A stretch of DNA of 26,091 nucleotides from Litorimonas sp964565335 (GCA_964565335.1 CAZMEN010000038.1:1-26091), one strand, 5' to 3'; counted from the first letter of the stretch, positions 14,217-23,029 are shown. Notes: generated by a model from the sequence alone, not told the origin. Numbers and translations: made by a program.

Positions 14217-17200
14217 TTAATTCGGTTTCGTGCCGGGTTTGGACGATGTTTTGGACGAGGCCTTCTTTTTTGGCGTTAGCTTAGTCGGATTCGATACCTG
14301 CAACGGCACTTTTTGTGACACGACATTCAAATCCACTTGCGGGAATGGAATAGATATACCGGCTTTCTCAAGGGCCTTGTTCACTTCTGTATGAATCGTA
14401 TGAGTCATCGGAACTCGGTCATCAAAATTACGTAAGAAAACCCGGACTTGGAAATCCAGAGAACTGTCGCCAAAGCCCATGAATAAAACTTGCGCTGGCG
14501 GTGTCTCAAGGACTTTGGGCAAAGACTTCACACGCTCCAAAATAATGTCCCGCGCTTTATCTGTGTCAGACCCATAAGCAATACCAACCGGCACAATCAA
14601 GCGCGTAATAGAATTTGACAACGTCCAGTTCGTCACGCGCTCGCTGATAAGAGCCTCATTAGGGATGAGGATTTCTCGATTGTCCAAATCAGACAAAGTT
14701 GTGGCTCTGATTTTAATGCGGGAGACCGTTCCGCTTTGATCACCAATGGTGACGTAATCGCCAATACGGATAGGGCGCTCGAACAAGATAATCAAACCTG
14801 ACACAAAGTTCGCTACAATTTTTTGGAGGCCCAAACCGACACCCAAGGACAAACCGGCCGCGATGAACTTTACTTGAGACCACTCAAATCCCATGCGGTT
14901 AATGCCCATAATCACGCCAACGGCGACAATGGTATACCCAAGAATGGTGACCACGGCAAAGCGCGTCCCCGAGTCAACGCCAAGCTTATTCAATACAAAT
15001 ATCTCCAGAAATCCTGGAAGATTTCTTGCCGCAATAAAAGTCAGTCCCAAAATCACAAAGGATTGAAGGATATTCCAAAGAGTAATGGGAACCATTATTG
15101 CATTGCCATTATCATCCAGATTACTTGTCTTGATGCTCCACACCTCGAAACTGTCAAAAATAGACAAGGCCGGGACGAGCGATGACCAGTTCATCCACAA
15201 CAGCACAGCACAGGCTATAATAATGATTGTGTTGAGGAGCTGAGATGACTGACGGGTCAATGTGGAAACATCAATTTCCTTTGTGTCCAGCGGCGGGGGC
15301 GGCATTTCTTCGCCGCGCTCTTCAGCCGCCTCTTTTTCTTTTCGGGCCTTAATTACAGCATCGCGGCGTTCCACAGCCTGACGATAACGGAGCTGTCGTT
15401 GCGCAACGACAATCATGCGGCGAATGGTTCCCCACACCACATAGGTCATAAACAATAAAACTCCGGAAGTGAAAAAGCGCCAGAGAAGCTCATCTGCAGT
15501 TTCGTAATAGCCAGTTGCGGCCACTATTGCGGCCCCCAACGGCCCGCCAATCATAAACACCGAAACCAGTAGCCTATGCCGTGACAAAAACCCTTTTTCG
15601 GCTTTCGATTTGATAAGTCTTTGATCCCACCAGACGACTTTAAACCCGAAGAAGACGAGCGTCAGCGCCGTAAAAATAAATATAAAAAGAGAGAACCCTT
15701 CATAGATATCGGTCGTCGTTATATCTGTGGTCAAAGCTAAGAGGCCAGAAGACAATCCAACAACGGGAATCAGCCACCGCAATTCATTATTAACCGCTTT
15801 GCGTAGGTCATTCGGCATCTTGAAATGGACGCTGAAAAGTGACTTTTCTTTATCCCAAGCTCTCCAAGTCAAAAAGATAAAACTGAATATCGCAACATAG
15901 AAAAACGCGTTTTCCAACCCTTCAATGAACGGGTCGGGGACTTCGACTAAGGCAAATAAAGCCCCTAAAAGGAGAAAAAACATCGGAAGCGGAGCCGCTA
16001 TCATAAAGCCAGATAAAATAACTGAGGGTGTGTGCCACGCGCTATCCTGCCTGACACGTCCGACCTTAGCCGCCCTGGCGTTTACATCGGCCATAATGGC
16101 GGGTCTGGCACGATAGAGAGCAAAAATTATAACCCCCATTAATAAAATCAGCGGCCAGAAAGTTTTCGCTTGCGCGACGAAGGTGTTCGTCATGACCGTT
16201 AAGTGTTCAGCGGAGAAGAGTTCCAAAGCGCCGTTAAAAATTTTAGGAGCCCAGTCGAACCCAATAGCCGGAACACTAGGAATCCAAAGGAGTTTCTCAT
16301 CCAATAATGTTTGTAGCTCTTGCGTAGCTTGCAAATAATCCCGGCGGGCGGTTTCTAATTGACGCAAATCATTGACTCGCGCAGTGCCCTCTGTGGCGAT
16401 CCGCATGAGTAAAGTTCGCTGGGAGTCATAAAGCGCCTGTAGAGCCACAACATCATCCGCAGTGAAATCCACTATCGTCGCGTCTTCCAAGCGCGCACGC
16501 TCAAGGATTTGCTCCGCATTAACACGACCTAGCGGTAAATCTCTCATAGCTTCTTGCGCTATGAGGCGCTGACGTGTCGCATCGACCAGATTGGACTGTG
16601 TTGTTTTTACGGTCGCTCGAATTTTTGGGACTGACGTTAATTGATTGCCCAATCGCCGCAAAGTTGCGCCCGCATTTCTGTCCAGACTTTCAAGCTTCGA
16701 CAGTTCTTTGGCAACGTTCAAATCTTCCAAGACAATATCCTGCCGGGAGCGAGCAGAAGCTGTCGCGCGAGAAACATCGGACTCTGTTGCAGCCAACGCT
16801 CGCACCTGCTCCGCCAGTTCTTGGTTGCGACTTGCCAATTCGGACAAAATAGGGTGTTGGTCAGCATAAAGCGCCGCCTGCGCATCAATTGAGCTTTGCA
16901 ATTGTAGCGCCTCGTTTAAGCGTCTTTGACCGGTTCGGTCTTGAAGCGCCTGAACTTCCTCGGACAGTTTGCTAGCCTTCAAATCGGCGAGAGTTTGACG
17001 AGAGGTCATAATCTCGAGCCGTTTTGGAAGGGCTGAAATTTCCCCTTCTAAGGCCGTAATTTGTAACCGGCGATAATTATTTCGGACGCGCAAATTCGTC
17101 TGACGCGCCATGCTGACAGCATTGCCATCACCCTCACCTGCATCATTAAGAGCGGACGTGATTTGTCCCAGTTCCACTCTGGCTTGCGTCAATTCTTTCG

Positions 17201-17714
17201 GGGCATTTAATTGGCGCGCCGTAATAGCTTGCAAACTTTCGCGGTAACCTTCCAGTTCAGCGCGGATTGTACGCAGCTGTGATTCCTTTTGAACCAAAGC
17301 TTGCTCTAATGCGATTAAATCATCCTGCCGCATCTCATCGCCGTCAACTTTCATTAACGCGTCAATATCAACGTCCAGTTCTTCCTTTGCCGTTTCAATC
17401 TCTTGCTGTAGCTCACGCAAGGTTTCGGGAGCCGTTTCTAACGTCACTTCAAATTGGTCTTGTCGCTCTTTGGCAACGACAGAGTCCTCTAAACGCCGCT
17501 TGGCTTCGGTATAGAGGTCGGTGGCAAGCTTTATTTGCTCTTCGGTTAAGTCGGCATTCTCGTTCAGAGCTTCGATACGGGCATCCACTTCGGACGCTGA
17601 AATTTGCGGTGTTACCTGTGCCTGAGCATAGGAAGGCGAAGCAATCAGAGTGGAGAGAAGCAAAGCCGATATGACTAAGAGGCAAACAGAGATGTAACGT
17701 GCCAAATGTGTCAT
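14217..17714 (-). CDS. Large MscK/KefA-like mechanosensitive channel
   Basis: Inner-membrane channel that opens under membrane tension to release solutes during osmotic down-shock. From the ATG at 17714 the product has 1165 residues (E. coli MscK 1120). A signal peptide ends near SYAQA. About 430 residues of periplasmic coiled coil follow, rich in Glu/Leu/Gln heptads. Then come many hydrophobic helices from about residue 530, a charged cytoplasmic loop (KARKEKEAAEERGEEMPPPP), and the MscS core. The core's pore helix is FIAAGLSLGVGLGLQKIVANFVSGLIILFERPIRIGDYV, and the beta domain after it has GDQSGTVSRIKIRATTL. The C-terminal tail is Lys/Ser/Thr-rich. The frame extends to a TTG at 17756, but the signal peptide fits 17714. 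It is convergent with alkB (22-bp gap). Confidence 0.93.
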   Translation of the reverse strand: MTHLARYISVCLLVISALLLSTLIASPSYAQAQVTPQISASEVDARIEALNENADLTEEQIKLATDLYTEAKRRLEDSVVAKERQDQFEVTLETAPETLRELQQEIETAKEELDVDIDALMKVDGDEMRQDDLIALEQALVQKESQLRTIRAELEGYRESLQAITARQLNAPKELTQARVELGQITSALNDAGEGDGNAVSMARQTNLRVRNNYRRLQITALEGEISALPKRLEIMTSRQTLADLKASKLSEEVQALQDRTGQRRLNEALQLQSSIDAQAALYADQHPILSELASRNQELAEQVRALAATESDVSRATASARSRQDIVLEDLNVAKELSKLESLDRNAGATLRRLGNQLTSVPKIRATVKTTQSNLVDATRQRLIAQEAMRDLPLGRVNAEQILERARLEDATIVDFTADDVVALQALYDSQRTLLMRIATEGTARVNDLRQLETARRDYLQATQELQTLLDEKLLWIPSVPAIGFDWAPKIFNGALELFSAEHLTVMTNTFVAQAKTFWPLILLMGVIIFALYRARPAIMADVNARAAKVGRVRQDSAWHTPSVILSGFMIAAPLPMFFLLLGALFALVEVPDPFIEGLENAFFYVAIFSFIFLTWRAWDKEKSLFSVHFKMPNDLRKAVNNELRWLIPVVGLSSGLLALTTDITTTDIYEGFSLFIFIFTALTLVFFGFKVVWWDQRLIKSKAEKGFLSRHRLLVSVFMIGGPLGAAIVAATGYYETADELLWRFFTSGVLLFMTYVVWGTIRRMIVVAQRQLRYRQAVERRDAVIKARKEKEAAEERGEEMPPPPLDTKEIDVSTLTRQSSQLLNTIIIIACAVLLWMNWSSLVPALSIFDSFEVWSIKTSNLDDNGNAIMVPITLWNILQSFVILGLTFIAARNLPGFLEIFVLNKLGVDSGTRFAVVTILGYTIVAVGVIMGINRMGFEWSQVKFIAAGLSLGVGLGLQKIVANFVSGLIILFERPIRIGDYVTIGDQSGTVSRIKIRATTLSDLDNREILIPNEALISERVTNWTLSNSITRLIVPVGIAYGSDTDKARDIILERVKSLPKVLETPPAQVLFMGFGDSSLDFQVRVFLRNFDDRVPMTHTIHTEVNKALEKAGISIPFPQVDLNVVSQKVPLQVSNPTKLTPKKKASSKTSSKPGTKPN

Positions 17715-18086
17715 CGAAAAATTCTGTCCTTTTTGACCGGAGCCAAAGTCATTCAAGTCTAATCAATCTCGGTTTCAAATCATTAGAACTCGCCGATACT
17801 GCGTGTAACCCAATCTAACTCAAAACGTTAGCCTAAACATCGATAATCTGTTTCATTGATTATACAAGACTATCCGTGAGAGGTTTCTCGAGCACGGCTC
17901 GCATAACCTCGTGAAACATTTGATAAACGGCCTTACGAAATGTCTTTACTATCTCCTCATTCCATAAGGCCTGATTTGCGCATCTGAGGAGCAATAACGA
18001 CAACGCAAAATTGACAGTTCCTACTGTTAATACGGCGACCGTAAAATTTGGTTCCTTTTCTTGGTCGTCTTCCTTATGGGAACGCC
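17715..18086. other. Divergent intergenic region mscK-like / ABC-F
   Basis: This 372-bp gap separates two divergent genes and should hold both promoters. A weak minus-strand open frame (17860-18141, 93 codons) contains one hydrophobic stretch (FTVAVLTVGTVNFALSLLLL). It overlaps the ABC-F start, has no clear Shine-Dalgarno sequence and is not recognisable, so I do not call it a gene. Inverted repeats ATAATC/GATTAT (near 17842-17863) and the palindrome at 18011-18030 are the only structures I see. Confidence 0.4.
18011..18030. promoter_or_regulatory. Near-perfect palindrome upstream of the ABC-F gene
   Basis: TTGACAGT and ACTGTTAA flank TCCT and pair at 7 of 8 positions. The left arm contains a perfect -35 hexamer TTGACA, about 70 nt before the ABC-F ATG, but no matching -10 is found at 16-18 nt. 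It is a candidate operator or promoter element only. Confidence 0.3.
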
Positions 18087-20047
18087 ATGGCTCCACCGCT
18101 TTTAACATTATCCGATATTGCGCTGACTTTTGGCAGTACACCTTTAATCGAAAAAGCTGATCTTATGGTTTATCCCAGAGAGCGTCTTTGTCTGGTTGGA
18201 CGCAACGGATCAGGAAAATCTACGCTGATGAAAATCGCGGCGGATTTGGTCGAAGCCGATAAGGGCGAGCGTTTCGTTAAACCCGGAACAAGCTGGCGGT
18301 ACCTTCCGCAGGAGCCTGACTTATCTGCCTTTGCCACGTCTCGAGATTATATCATCGACGGATTGGTCGGCGCCGATGATGGCGGCCGAATTCCCTATCT
18401 CTTGGATGCTTTGGGCCTAACCGGGGACGAAGACCCAAACGTGATGAGCGGCGGTGAAATGCGGCGTGCGGCTTTGGCGCGAACGCTCGCTCCGAACCCT
18501 GATATCCTCATGTTGGACGAGCCAACAAACCATCTTGACCTTCCGGCGATTGAATGGCTCGAAGAAGAACTCGCTCGCAGTCAAAGCGCTATCATCTTGA
18601 TTTCCCATGACAGACGCTTCCTCGAAAGTCTCTCCAACCGCACTGTCTGGATGGATCGCGGCGAAACGCGTGAGCTAAATAAAGGGTTTGCCCACTTCGA
18701 AGACTGGCGCGATGAGTTTCTGGAACAGGAAGAGCTCGAACGTCACAAGATGAAACGTCAGGTTCACCGCGAACAACACTGGGTCGTGCACGGCGTTTCT
18801 GGCCGCCGTAAACGTAATGTTCGCCGCCTCAAAGAATTAGGGAAATTACGCGAGACAATCAAAGACCAACGGCAAGTCAAAGGTAACGCGCAAATTACGG
18901 TTACAGAAGCCCAAACATCGTCGAAACAAATCGTCAGGCTTAGAAATGTGTCTCAAAGCTTTGATGAACGCCTTATTGTCTCTGACTTATCTTTGAAAAT
19001 CAATCGCGGTGAACGCTTGGGGTTGGTTGGACCCAACGGTGCGGGGAAAACAACTCTCCTAAAAATCATTATGGGTGACCTCGTCCCCGATACGGGCGAA
19101 GTGAAATTGGGCTTAAATCTGGACCCCCTCGTCATTGACCAAAAACGAGAAAGCCTGAACCCCGAATGGACGTTAAAAGATGCTTTGACGGATGGAGGCA
19201 GTGATACCGTCATGGTCGGAGGGCAATCCGTTCATGTCATGCGGTATATGAAAGACTTTTTGTTCTTACCTGAGCAAGCGCGCACCCCGCTTCATGCCCT
19301 GTCGGGCGGAGAACGAGGGCGGCTTCAACTCGCCAGAGGTCTACGTCTGCCCAGTAATTTTTTAGTTTTGGATGAACCGACAAATGACCTCGATCTAGAA
19401 ACGCTTGACCTCTTACAAGAAATGGTCGCCAGCTATAACGGCACNNNNNNNNNNNNNNNNNNNNNNNNNNNNNNNNNNNNNNNNNNNNNNNNNNNNNNNN
19501 NNNNNNNNNNNNNNNNNNNNNNNNNNNNNNNNNNNNNNNNNNNNTCGATCTAGAAACGCTTGACCTCTTACAAGAAATGGTCGCCAGCTATAACGGCACT
19601 GTCATTATCGTATCCCATGATAGAGACTTCCTTGACCGAACCGTGACGCGAACTCTGGCTTATGAAGCTCCGGGCGATTGGCAAGTCTATGCCGGCGGTT
19701 ATTCCGATATGATTGCGCAACGCGGAGAAGGCGTAAAAGCGAGAAAACAAGCAGAGAGTAAAGCAGCTGCCAAATCCAAAACAGAGGCACCGCAATCCAA
19801 ACCATCATCCGGCAAACTGTCCTATAAGCACAAATTTAGATTGGAAAAACTACCGCAGGAAATGGAGGCGTTCTCCAAGAAAATCACAGAGCTAGAGCAA
19901 AAAATGTCCGACCCTGATTTCTACAGTTCTGACCCTGAGGGGTTTGCCGAAACATCCAAGGCACTCGAAAAAGCACAGTCCAGCCTCTCACATGCAGAGG
20001 AAGAATGGTTGGAGCTTGAAATGATGCGCGAAGAGGCTGAAGGTTAA
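18087..20047 (+). CDS. uup: Uup-like ABC-F ATPase, interrupted by an assembly gap
   Basis: Cytoplasmic ABC-F protein with two ATPase domains and no membrane part. E. coli Uup has roles in DNA-repair intermediates and ribosome quality control. Domain 1 has Walker A GRNGSGKS (38-45), signature MSGGEMRRAALAR and Walker B ILMLDEPTNHLDL. Domain 2 has GPNGAGKTT, LSGGERGRLQLARG and FLVLDEPTNDLDLETL, then IIVSHDRDFLDR. A Lys/Ala/Ser-rich linker and a C-terminal coiled coil (KITELEQKMSDPDFY...) match the Uup C-terminal domain. A run of 100 N with a duplicated 55-bp flank breaks the frame. Removing the 155 surplus bases gives a continuous 601-residue protein. The start is ATG 18087, since the upstream TTG at 18048 adds an unrelated leader. 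It converges with the TadG-like gene with no gap. Confidence 0.92.
19390..19444 (+). repeat. Left copy of the 55-bp duplicated contig end
   Basis: This 55-bp stretch of the ABC-F gene is repeated exactly at 19545-19599 on the other side of the N run. It encodes part of the second Walker B/D-loop region. The duplication is best read as two contigs whose ends overlap but were scaffolded without merging. Confidence 0.9.
19445..19544. other. Assembly gap of exactly 100 N
   Basis: A round-number run of 100 N marks an unknown-length scaffold gap. Because identical 55-bp ends flank it and the frame is restored when the repeat is collapsed, no real sequence is probably missing. Confidence 0.95.
19545..19599 (+). 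repeat. Right copy of the 55-bp duplicated contig end
   Basis: Exact copy of 19390-19444. The ABC-F reading frame continues from here into TVIIVSHDRDFLDR. Total surplus is 155 bases, which is 2 modulo 3 and explains the apparent frameshift. Confidence 0.9.
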
Positions 20048-21460
20048 CTACTCAATCAGAACTGCGCCGTCTTCTGCGCGTGGCTCAACGGGTGGCAAAC
20101 CTGCTCTCTGGTGATCCACTTGAACCTGCACCCGTGCACCAGCAGAACCACTGAGATCAACTGTATGTGCGATAAAACTTGTGGATGGTGCATGCGCCCC
20201 CATCCCTGTCCCTTCCCCTTGCACGACCAAAGCTTGTGTCGGAAAATAAACTGTACCCAAGACGTTGAGTTGCCCGCCACTGGAAATTGTATTGGCAATA
20301 CTTTTCTTTTCTTTGCTTTTTTTCTTTTTGGACTTTCCCTTTTCATTGATTGAGACCATTTCCATAAAGGCTAAGCCTTTACGAGGTCCGATAGATGGTG
20401 CTTTCACGCTGACATTTGAGCCTGTTTCAATATTCAGGCGCGCTTTTTCACCTGAAAAGGCAAATGTGACTTCATCCGCTGTAGCCTGTGCGCCGTTTTT
20501 GAATGTCAAAGCCCCGTCTAACATCACGTAGTCACCCGGCATAAATTTTACATTCCGCCCATCGACTGTTAGACCGCCGCAATATGTACCCGGATAGAAC
20601 ACAGCGTTACTACCCGTTCCATTGGCGGACTCATCGATTGCGGAACCTGCACCGTTTGAGTTGTCATTACCCCCGCCTAAGTTGGCACTCACTGTTTCAT
20701 CATCATCATCATCATCATCATCGTCATCGTCATCGTCACGGCCTGCATTCTTCTTGATCTTTTTGAATTTACTCACTGCGATGCACTGCCCAATCGTTGG
20801 AGTCGCAGTCGCATAATAAGGGTCCGCAACAGCCAAACATTCCCCTTTTGCGTAAGGACTAAAAGAACCGTCTACGCCGCCCGTTGCACAAAATGATTTT
20901 GCTATAGGTGCTTTCTCGCTTGCAGACACTAGGGCCAATGCAGATACCGAATTTGAATGAACAGAACATGTCGATGCTGAGAATTCTAAGCCACCAGAAA
21001 ATTTAATAGTTTCTTTCTCTGTTTCAGAAAGTGCTAAAACGCAGATAACGTCTTTCTCTGAGCGTTCTGCCGCGCTCTTAACATTAACCTGAATTCCCTC
21101 CAAACCCAAAGCGTCTGATATAGAATAAGGAACTAATCCTTCGGCCCACATATCGACACGGCCATTTTTTGCTATTGCGCGCGTGCTGACCTCAACGCGA
21201 CCTGTATAGTTTTGCTCAAAATGGAATTTGGCGATTCGAATTTTTTCCGTATCAGATACGCGATTATTTGTGGCGGCGGCGAGAACAGCGTTATCCAAGG
21301 CATTTTTAATCGATGTGTGCTCGCTCATTGCACCAGAATAATCCATTGCGGCGCTCATACCAATAAGAAGAGGTACGGACAAAACAGCCGTCATAATAGC
21401 GAAATGTCCATCTTCATTGGCTTTAAAGCTTCTGATTTTATTTCGCAGACGCATAAACAT
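20048..21460 (-). CDS. TadG-like exported protein, copy A, with poly-Asp run
   Basis: Predicted membrane-anchored, periplasm-facing protein of 470 residues. The N-terminus KANEDGHFAIMTAVLSVPLLIGMSAAMDYSGAM is the TadE/TadG-type segment found in Flp-pilus assembly proteins. Several cysteines follow (ICVLAL, STCSVHSNS, SFCATGG, YCGGLTVDG). The C-terminal half (YPGTYCGGLTVDG..VKFMPGDYVMLDGALTFKNGAQA) resembles the beta-helix-like part of many TadG-like proteins. Unlike copy B it carries 13 consecutive Asp residues and a Gly/Asn/Asp-rich insert, and it also has a Lys-rich loop (KGKSKKKKSKEKK). The start is ATG 21460, with an in-frame ATG two codons later. No other tad gene is nearby, so a role in pili is uncertain. 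It lies directly downstream of copy B. Confidence 0.85.
   Translation of the reverse strand: MFMRLRNKIRSFKANEDGHFAIMTAVLSVPLLIGMSAAMDYSGAMSEHTSIKNALDNAVLAAATNNRVSDTEKIRIAKFHFEQNYTGRVEVSTRAIAKNGRVDMWAEGLVPYSISDALGLEGIQVNVKSAAERSEKDVICVLALSETEKETIKFSGGLEFSASTCSVHSNSVSALALVSASEKAPIAKSFCATGGVDGSFSPYAKGECLAVADPYYATATPTIGQCIAVSKFKKIKKNAGRDDDDDDDDDDDDDETVSANLGGGNDNSNGAGSAIDESANGTGSNAVFYPGTYCGGLTVDGRNVKFMPGDYVMLDGALTFKNGAQATADEVTFAFSGEKARLNIETGSNVSVKAPSIGPRKGLAFMEMVSINEKGKSKKKKSKEKKSIANTISSGGQLNVLGTVYFPTQALVVQGEGTGMGAHAPSTSFIAHTVDLSGSAGARVQVQVDHQRAGLPPVEPRAEDGAVLIE
20699..20737 (-). repeat. GAT/GAC triplet repeat encoding 13 aspartates
   Basis: Thirteen consecutive Asp codons in copy A. On the coding strand the run begins with alternating GAC/GAT and ends with an uninterrupted run of GAT. 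Such a triplet tract can gain or lose codons by slippage without a frameshift. Copy B has no counterpart. Confidence 0.9.
21330..21453 (-). repeat. 124-bp block identical between copies, copy A
   Basis: Identical base for base to 22755-22878, covering about the first 41 codons of the TadG-like gene. The rest of the two genes differs at many sites, including silent ones, so this block points to recent recombination or gene conversion. Confidence 0.9.
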
Positions 21461-21559
21461 TACCCATATCTAGAGTACTTTTATACGACACACCGATTAA
21501 AACTCGCTTTTCATTTATGATAAACATAGAGTTAATTTTGTTGACAGCATCGGTACGTA
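21461..21559 (-). repeat. Duplicated leader of TadG-like copy A
   Basis: This 99-bp intergenic region aligns without gaps to 22886-22984 with 12 mismatches by hand count. It should carry the start signals of copy A. A TATAAA hexamer on the minus strand near 21480-21485 is a -10 candidate. The pattern TTAA-N7-TTTA is conserved in both leaders and is close to a CtrA site (TTAA-N7-TTAA). Confidence 0.75.
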
Positions 21560-22885
21560 TTATTCCACCAAAACAGCGCCGTCTTCTGCGCGAGGTAATA
21601 ATGGAGGAAGACCCGCACTCTGATGATCGACCTTTACTTGGACGAGTGCCCCGTCATCACCATCGATTTCGATCGTATGCGCGATAAAACTTGTGGCAGG
21701 CGCTTGCGAGCCCATCCGCGTGCCAGATCCGCTCACCTTTATGGGTTGAGTCGGAAAATAAACAGTACCAATAACGTCTAGAGTTCCCCCACTTTTTATT
21801 TCGTGTGGCTTGGGTTTCTTCTTATCTTTCTTTTTGGATGACTTTTCACTCTTGGTCGTCATTTCCATGAAAGCCAGACCTTTACGGGGCCCATACGAAG
21901 GCGCTTTAACGCGCAAATTCGCCCCTTTTTCAATTTTCAATTTGGCTTTATCGCCTGACAAACCAAATGTAACGTCTTCCGCTACAGCCTGCCCGCCATT
22001 TTTGAAGGTAAGAGGCCCATCCAGAATGACGTAATCTCCGGGCATAAACCGAACGTTTACACCATCAATCGTCAACCCTTTGCAATATGTACCGGGATAT
22101 AAAGTGATATTGCTTCCCGTGGCATTCTCTGATTCTATGGATGTAGCCGCAGCCGTATCATTAGCCTTTTTATCTTCTTTCGGTGCCTTAAATTTCGTAT
22201 CTGGCACACACGTTTCAATCAGTGCATTCGGCGTATTGAAATAGGGATCTTCAATCGGCAAACATTGCCCTTTTGCGTAAGGGCTGAATGACCCTTTCAC
22301 ACCGCCCGAAGCACAGAAAGATTTGGCTATAGGCGAAACTGTTCCACTTGACAGAAGCGCCTTACTACTGGAAGAATTCGAGTGTACGGAGCATGTCGGC
22401 GCGAAAAACTTTGCCCCGCCTGCAAATGTAACGCTGCCTTCGTCAGACTCAGACAAAGCCAAAACACAAATCACATTTTTTTCTGACCGCTCGGCCGCAC
22501 TTTTTACATTGAGCTGAATACCGTCCAAACCTAGTGCGTCCGAGATTGAGTAAGGCACAAGGCCTTCTGCCCACATGTCGACGCGCCCCTCGCCAGATGT
22601 CGCGCGGGGGCTAACATCAACACGCCCCGTATAATTTTGCTCGAAGTGCAATTTTGCGATGTTAATTTTTTCAGAATCAGAGGCCCGATTATTGGTCGCG
22701 GCCGCAAGAACGGCATTATCCAACGCATTTTTGATTGAGGTTTGCTCATCTAGCGCACCAGAATAATCCATTGCGGCGCTCATACCAATAAGAAGAGGTA
22801 CGGACAAAACAGCCGTCATAATAGCGAAATGTCCATCTTCATTGGCTTTAAAGCTTCTGATTTTATTTCGCAGACGCACAAACAC
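21560..22885 (-). CDS. TadG-like exported protein, copy B
   Basis: Paralogue of the next gene, 441 residues. It shares the TadE/G-type N-terminal membrane segment, the conserved cysteines (ICVLAL, PTCSVHSNS, SFCASGG, YCKGLTIDG), the C-terminal beta-rich half and the end ...PRAEDGAVLVE. It lacks the poly-Asp insert, having only a short Lys/Ala/Thr linker (KEDKKANDTAAATS). A Lys-rich loop (KSEKSSKKKDKKKPKP) is kept. The start is a GTG at 22885. The codon-3 Met of copy A is also GTG here, so both ATGs have been lost, while AAGGG lies 4 nt upstream of the first GTG. It is first in the tandem pair, with a 99-bp leader before copy A. Function is unknown. Confidence 0.85.
   Translation of the reverse strand: MFVRLRNKIRSFKANEDGHFAIMTAVLSVPLLIGMSAAMDYSGALDEQTSIKNALDNAVLAAATNNRASDSEKINIAKLHFEQNYTGRVDVSPRATSGEGRVDMWAEGLVPYSISDALGLDGIQLNVKSAAERSEKNVICVLALSESDEGSVTFAGGAKFFAPTCSVHSNSSSSKALLSSGTVSPIAKSFCASGGVKGSFSPYAKGQCLPIEDPYFNTPNALIETCVPDTKFKAPKEDKKANDTAAATSIESENATGSNITLYPGTYCKGLTIDGVNVRFMPGDYVILDGPLTFKNGGQAVAEDVTFGLSGDKAKLKIEKGANLRVKAPSYGPRKGLAFMEMTTKSEKSSKKKDKKKPKPHEIKSGGTLDVIGTVYFPTQPIKVSGSGTRMGSQAPATSFIAHTIEIDGDDGALVQVKVDHQSAGLPPLLPRAEDGAVLVE
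22755..22878 (-). repeat. 124-bp block identical between copies, copy B
   Basis: Exact match to 21330-21453 at a constant offset of 1425 bp. It encodes the TadE/G-type membrane segment shared by both proteins. Confidence 0.9.
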
Positions 22886-22984
22886 TACCCTTATCTAGAG
22901 TATTTAGATACGACACACCGATTAAAACTCGCTTTTCAATTATGATAAATATCGAGTTAATTTTGTTGGCAATATAGGCACGTA
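22886..22984 (-). repeat. Duplicated leader of TadG-like copy B
   Basis: Gap-free match to 21461-21559 (about 88% identical). It should include the promoter and ribosome-binding site of copy B. The TATAAA of copy A reads TATCTA here. Confidence 0.75.
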
Positions 22985-23029
22985 TTATTCCACCAAAACA
23001 GCGCCACCTTCTGCGCTGGGTAAAATTTC
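22985..23029 (-). pseudogene. 3'-end remnant of a third TadG-like copy
   Basis: Fifteen codons including the stop, reading ...EILPSAEGGAVLVE, closely match the end of copy B (LLPRAEDGAVLVE). The first 33 bases or so of the match differ at only a few positions, and similarity then stops. It lies at the same 1425-bp offset, directly beyond the duplicated leader, so the leader-plus-tail unit continues past copy B. The body of this copy is missing. Confidence 0.65.

Noticed and set aside
17860..18141. 93-codon minus-strand frame with a hydrophobic stretch between the mscK-like gene and uup
   Set aside because: It overlaps the uup start, has no Shine-Dalgarno sequence I can see and no recognisable family. 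It could be a small membrane protein, but support is too thin.
19445..19599. Real frameshift or split of the ABC-F gene into two proteins
   Set aside because: The exact 55-bp duplication around 100 N shows an assembly cause, and the frame is intact when it is collapsed.
20699..20737. ATC-repeat considered as a possible short tandem array such as CRISPR
   Set aside because: It is a simple in-frame triplet repeat with no spacers and lies inside a coding sequence.
20622..20816. Plus-strand frame encoding a poly-serine run
   Set aside because: It is only the reverse reading of the poly-Asp triplet repeat of TadG-like copy A.
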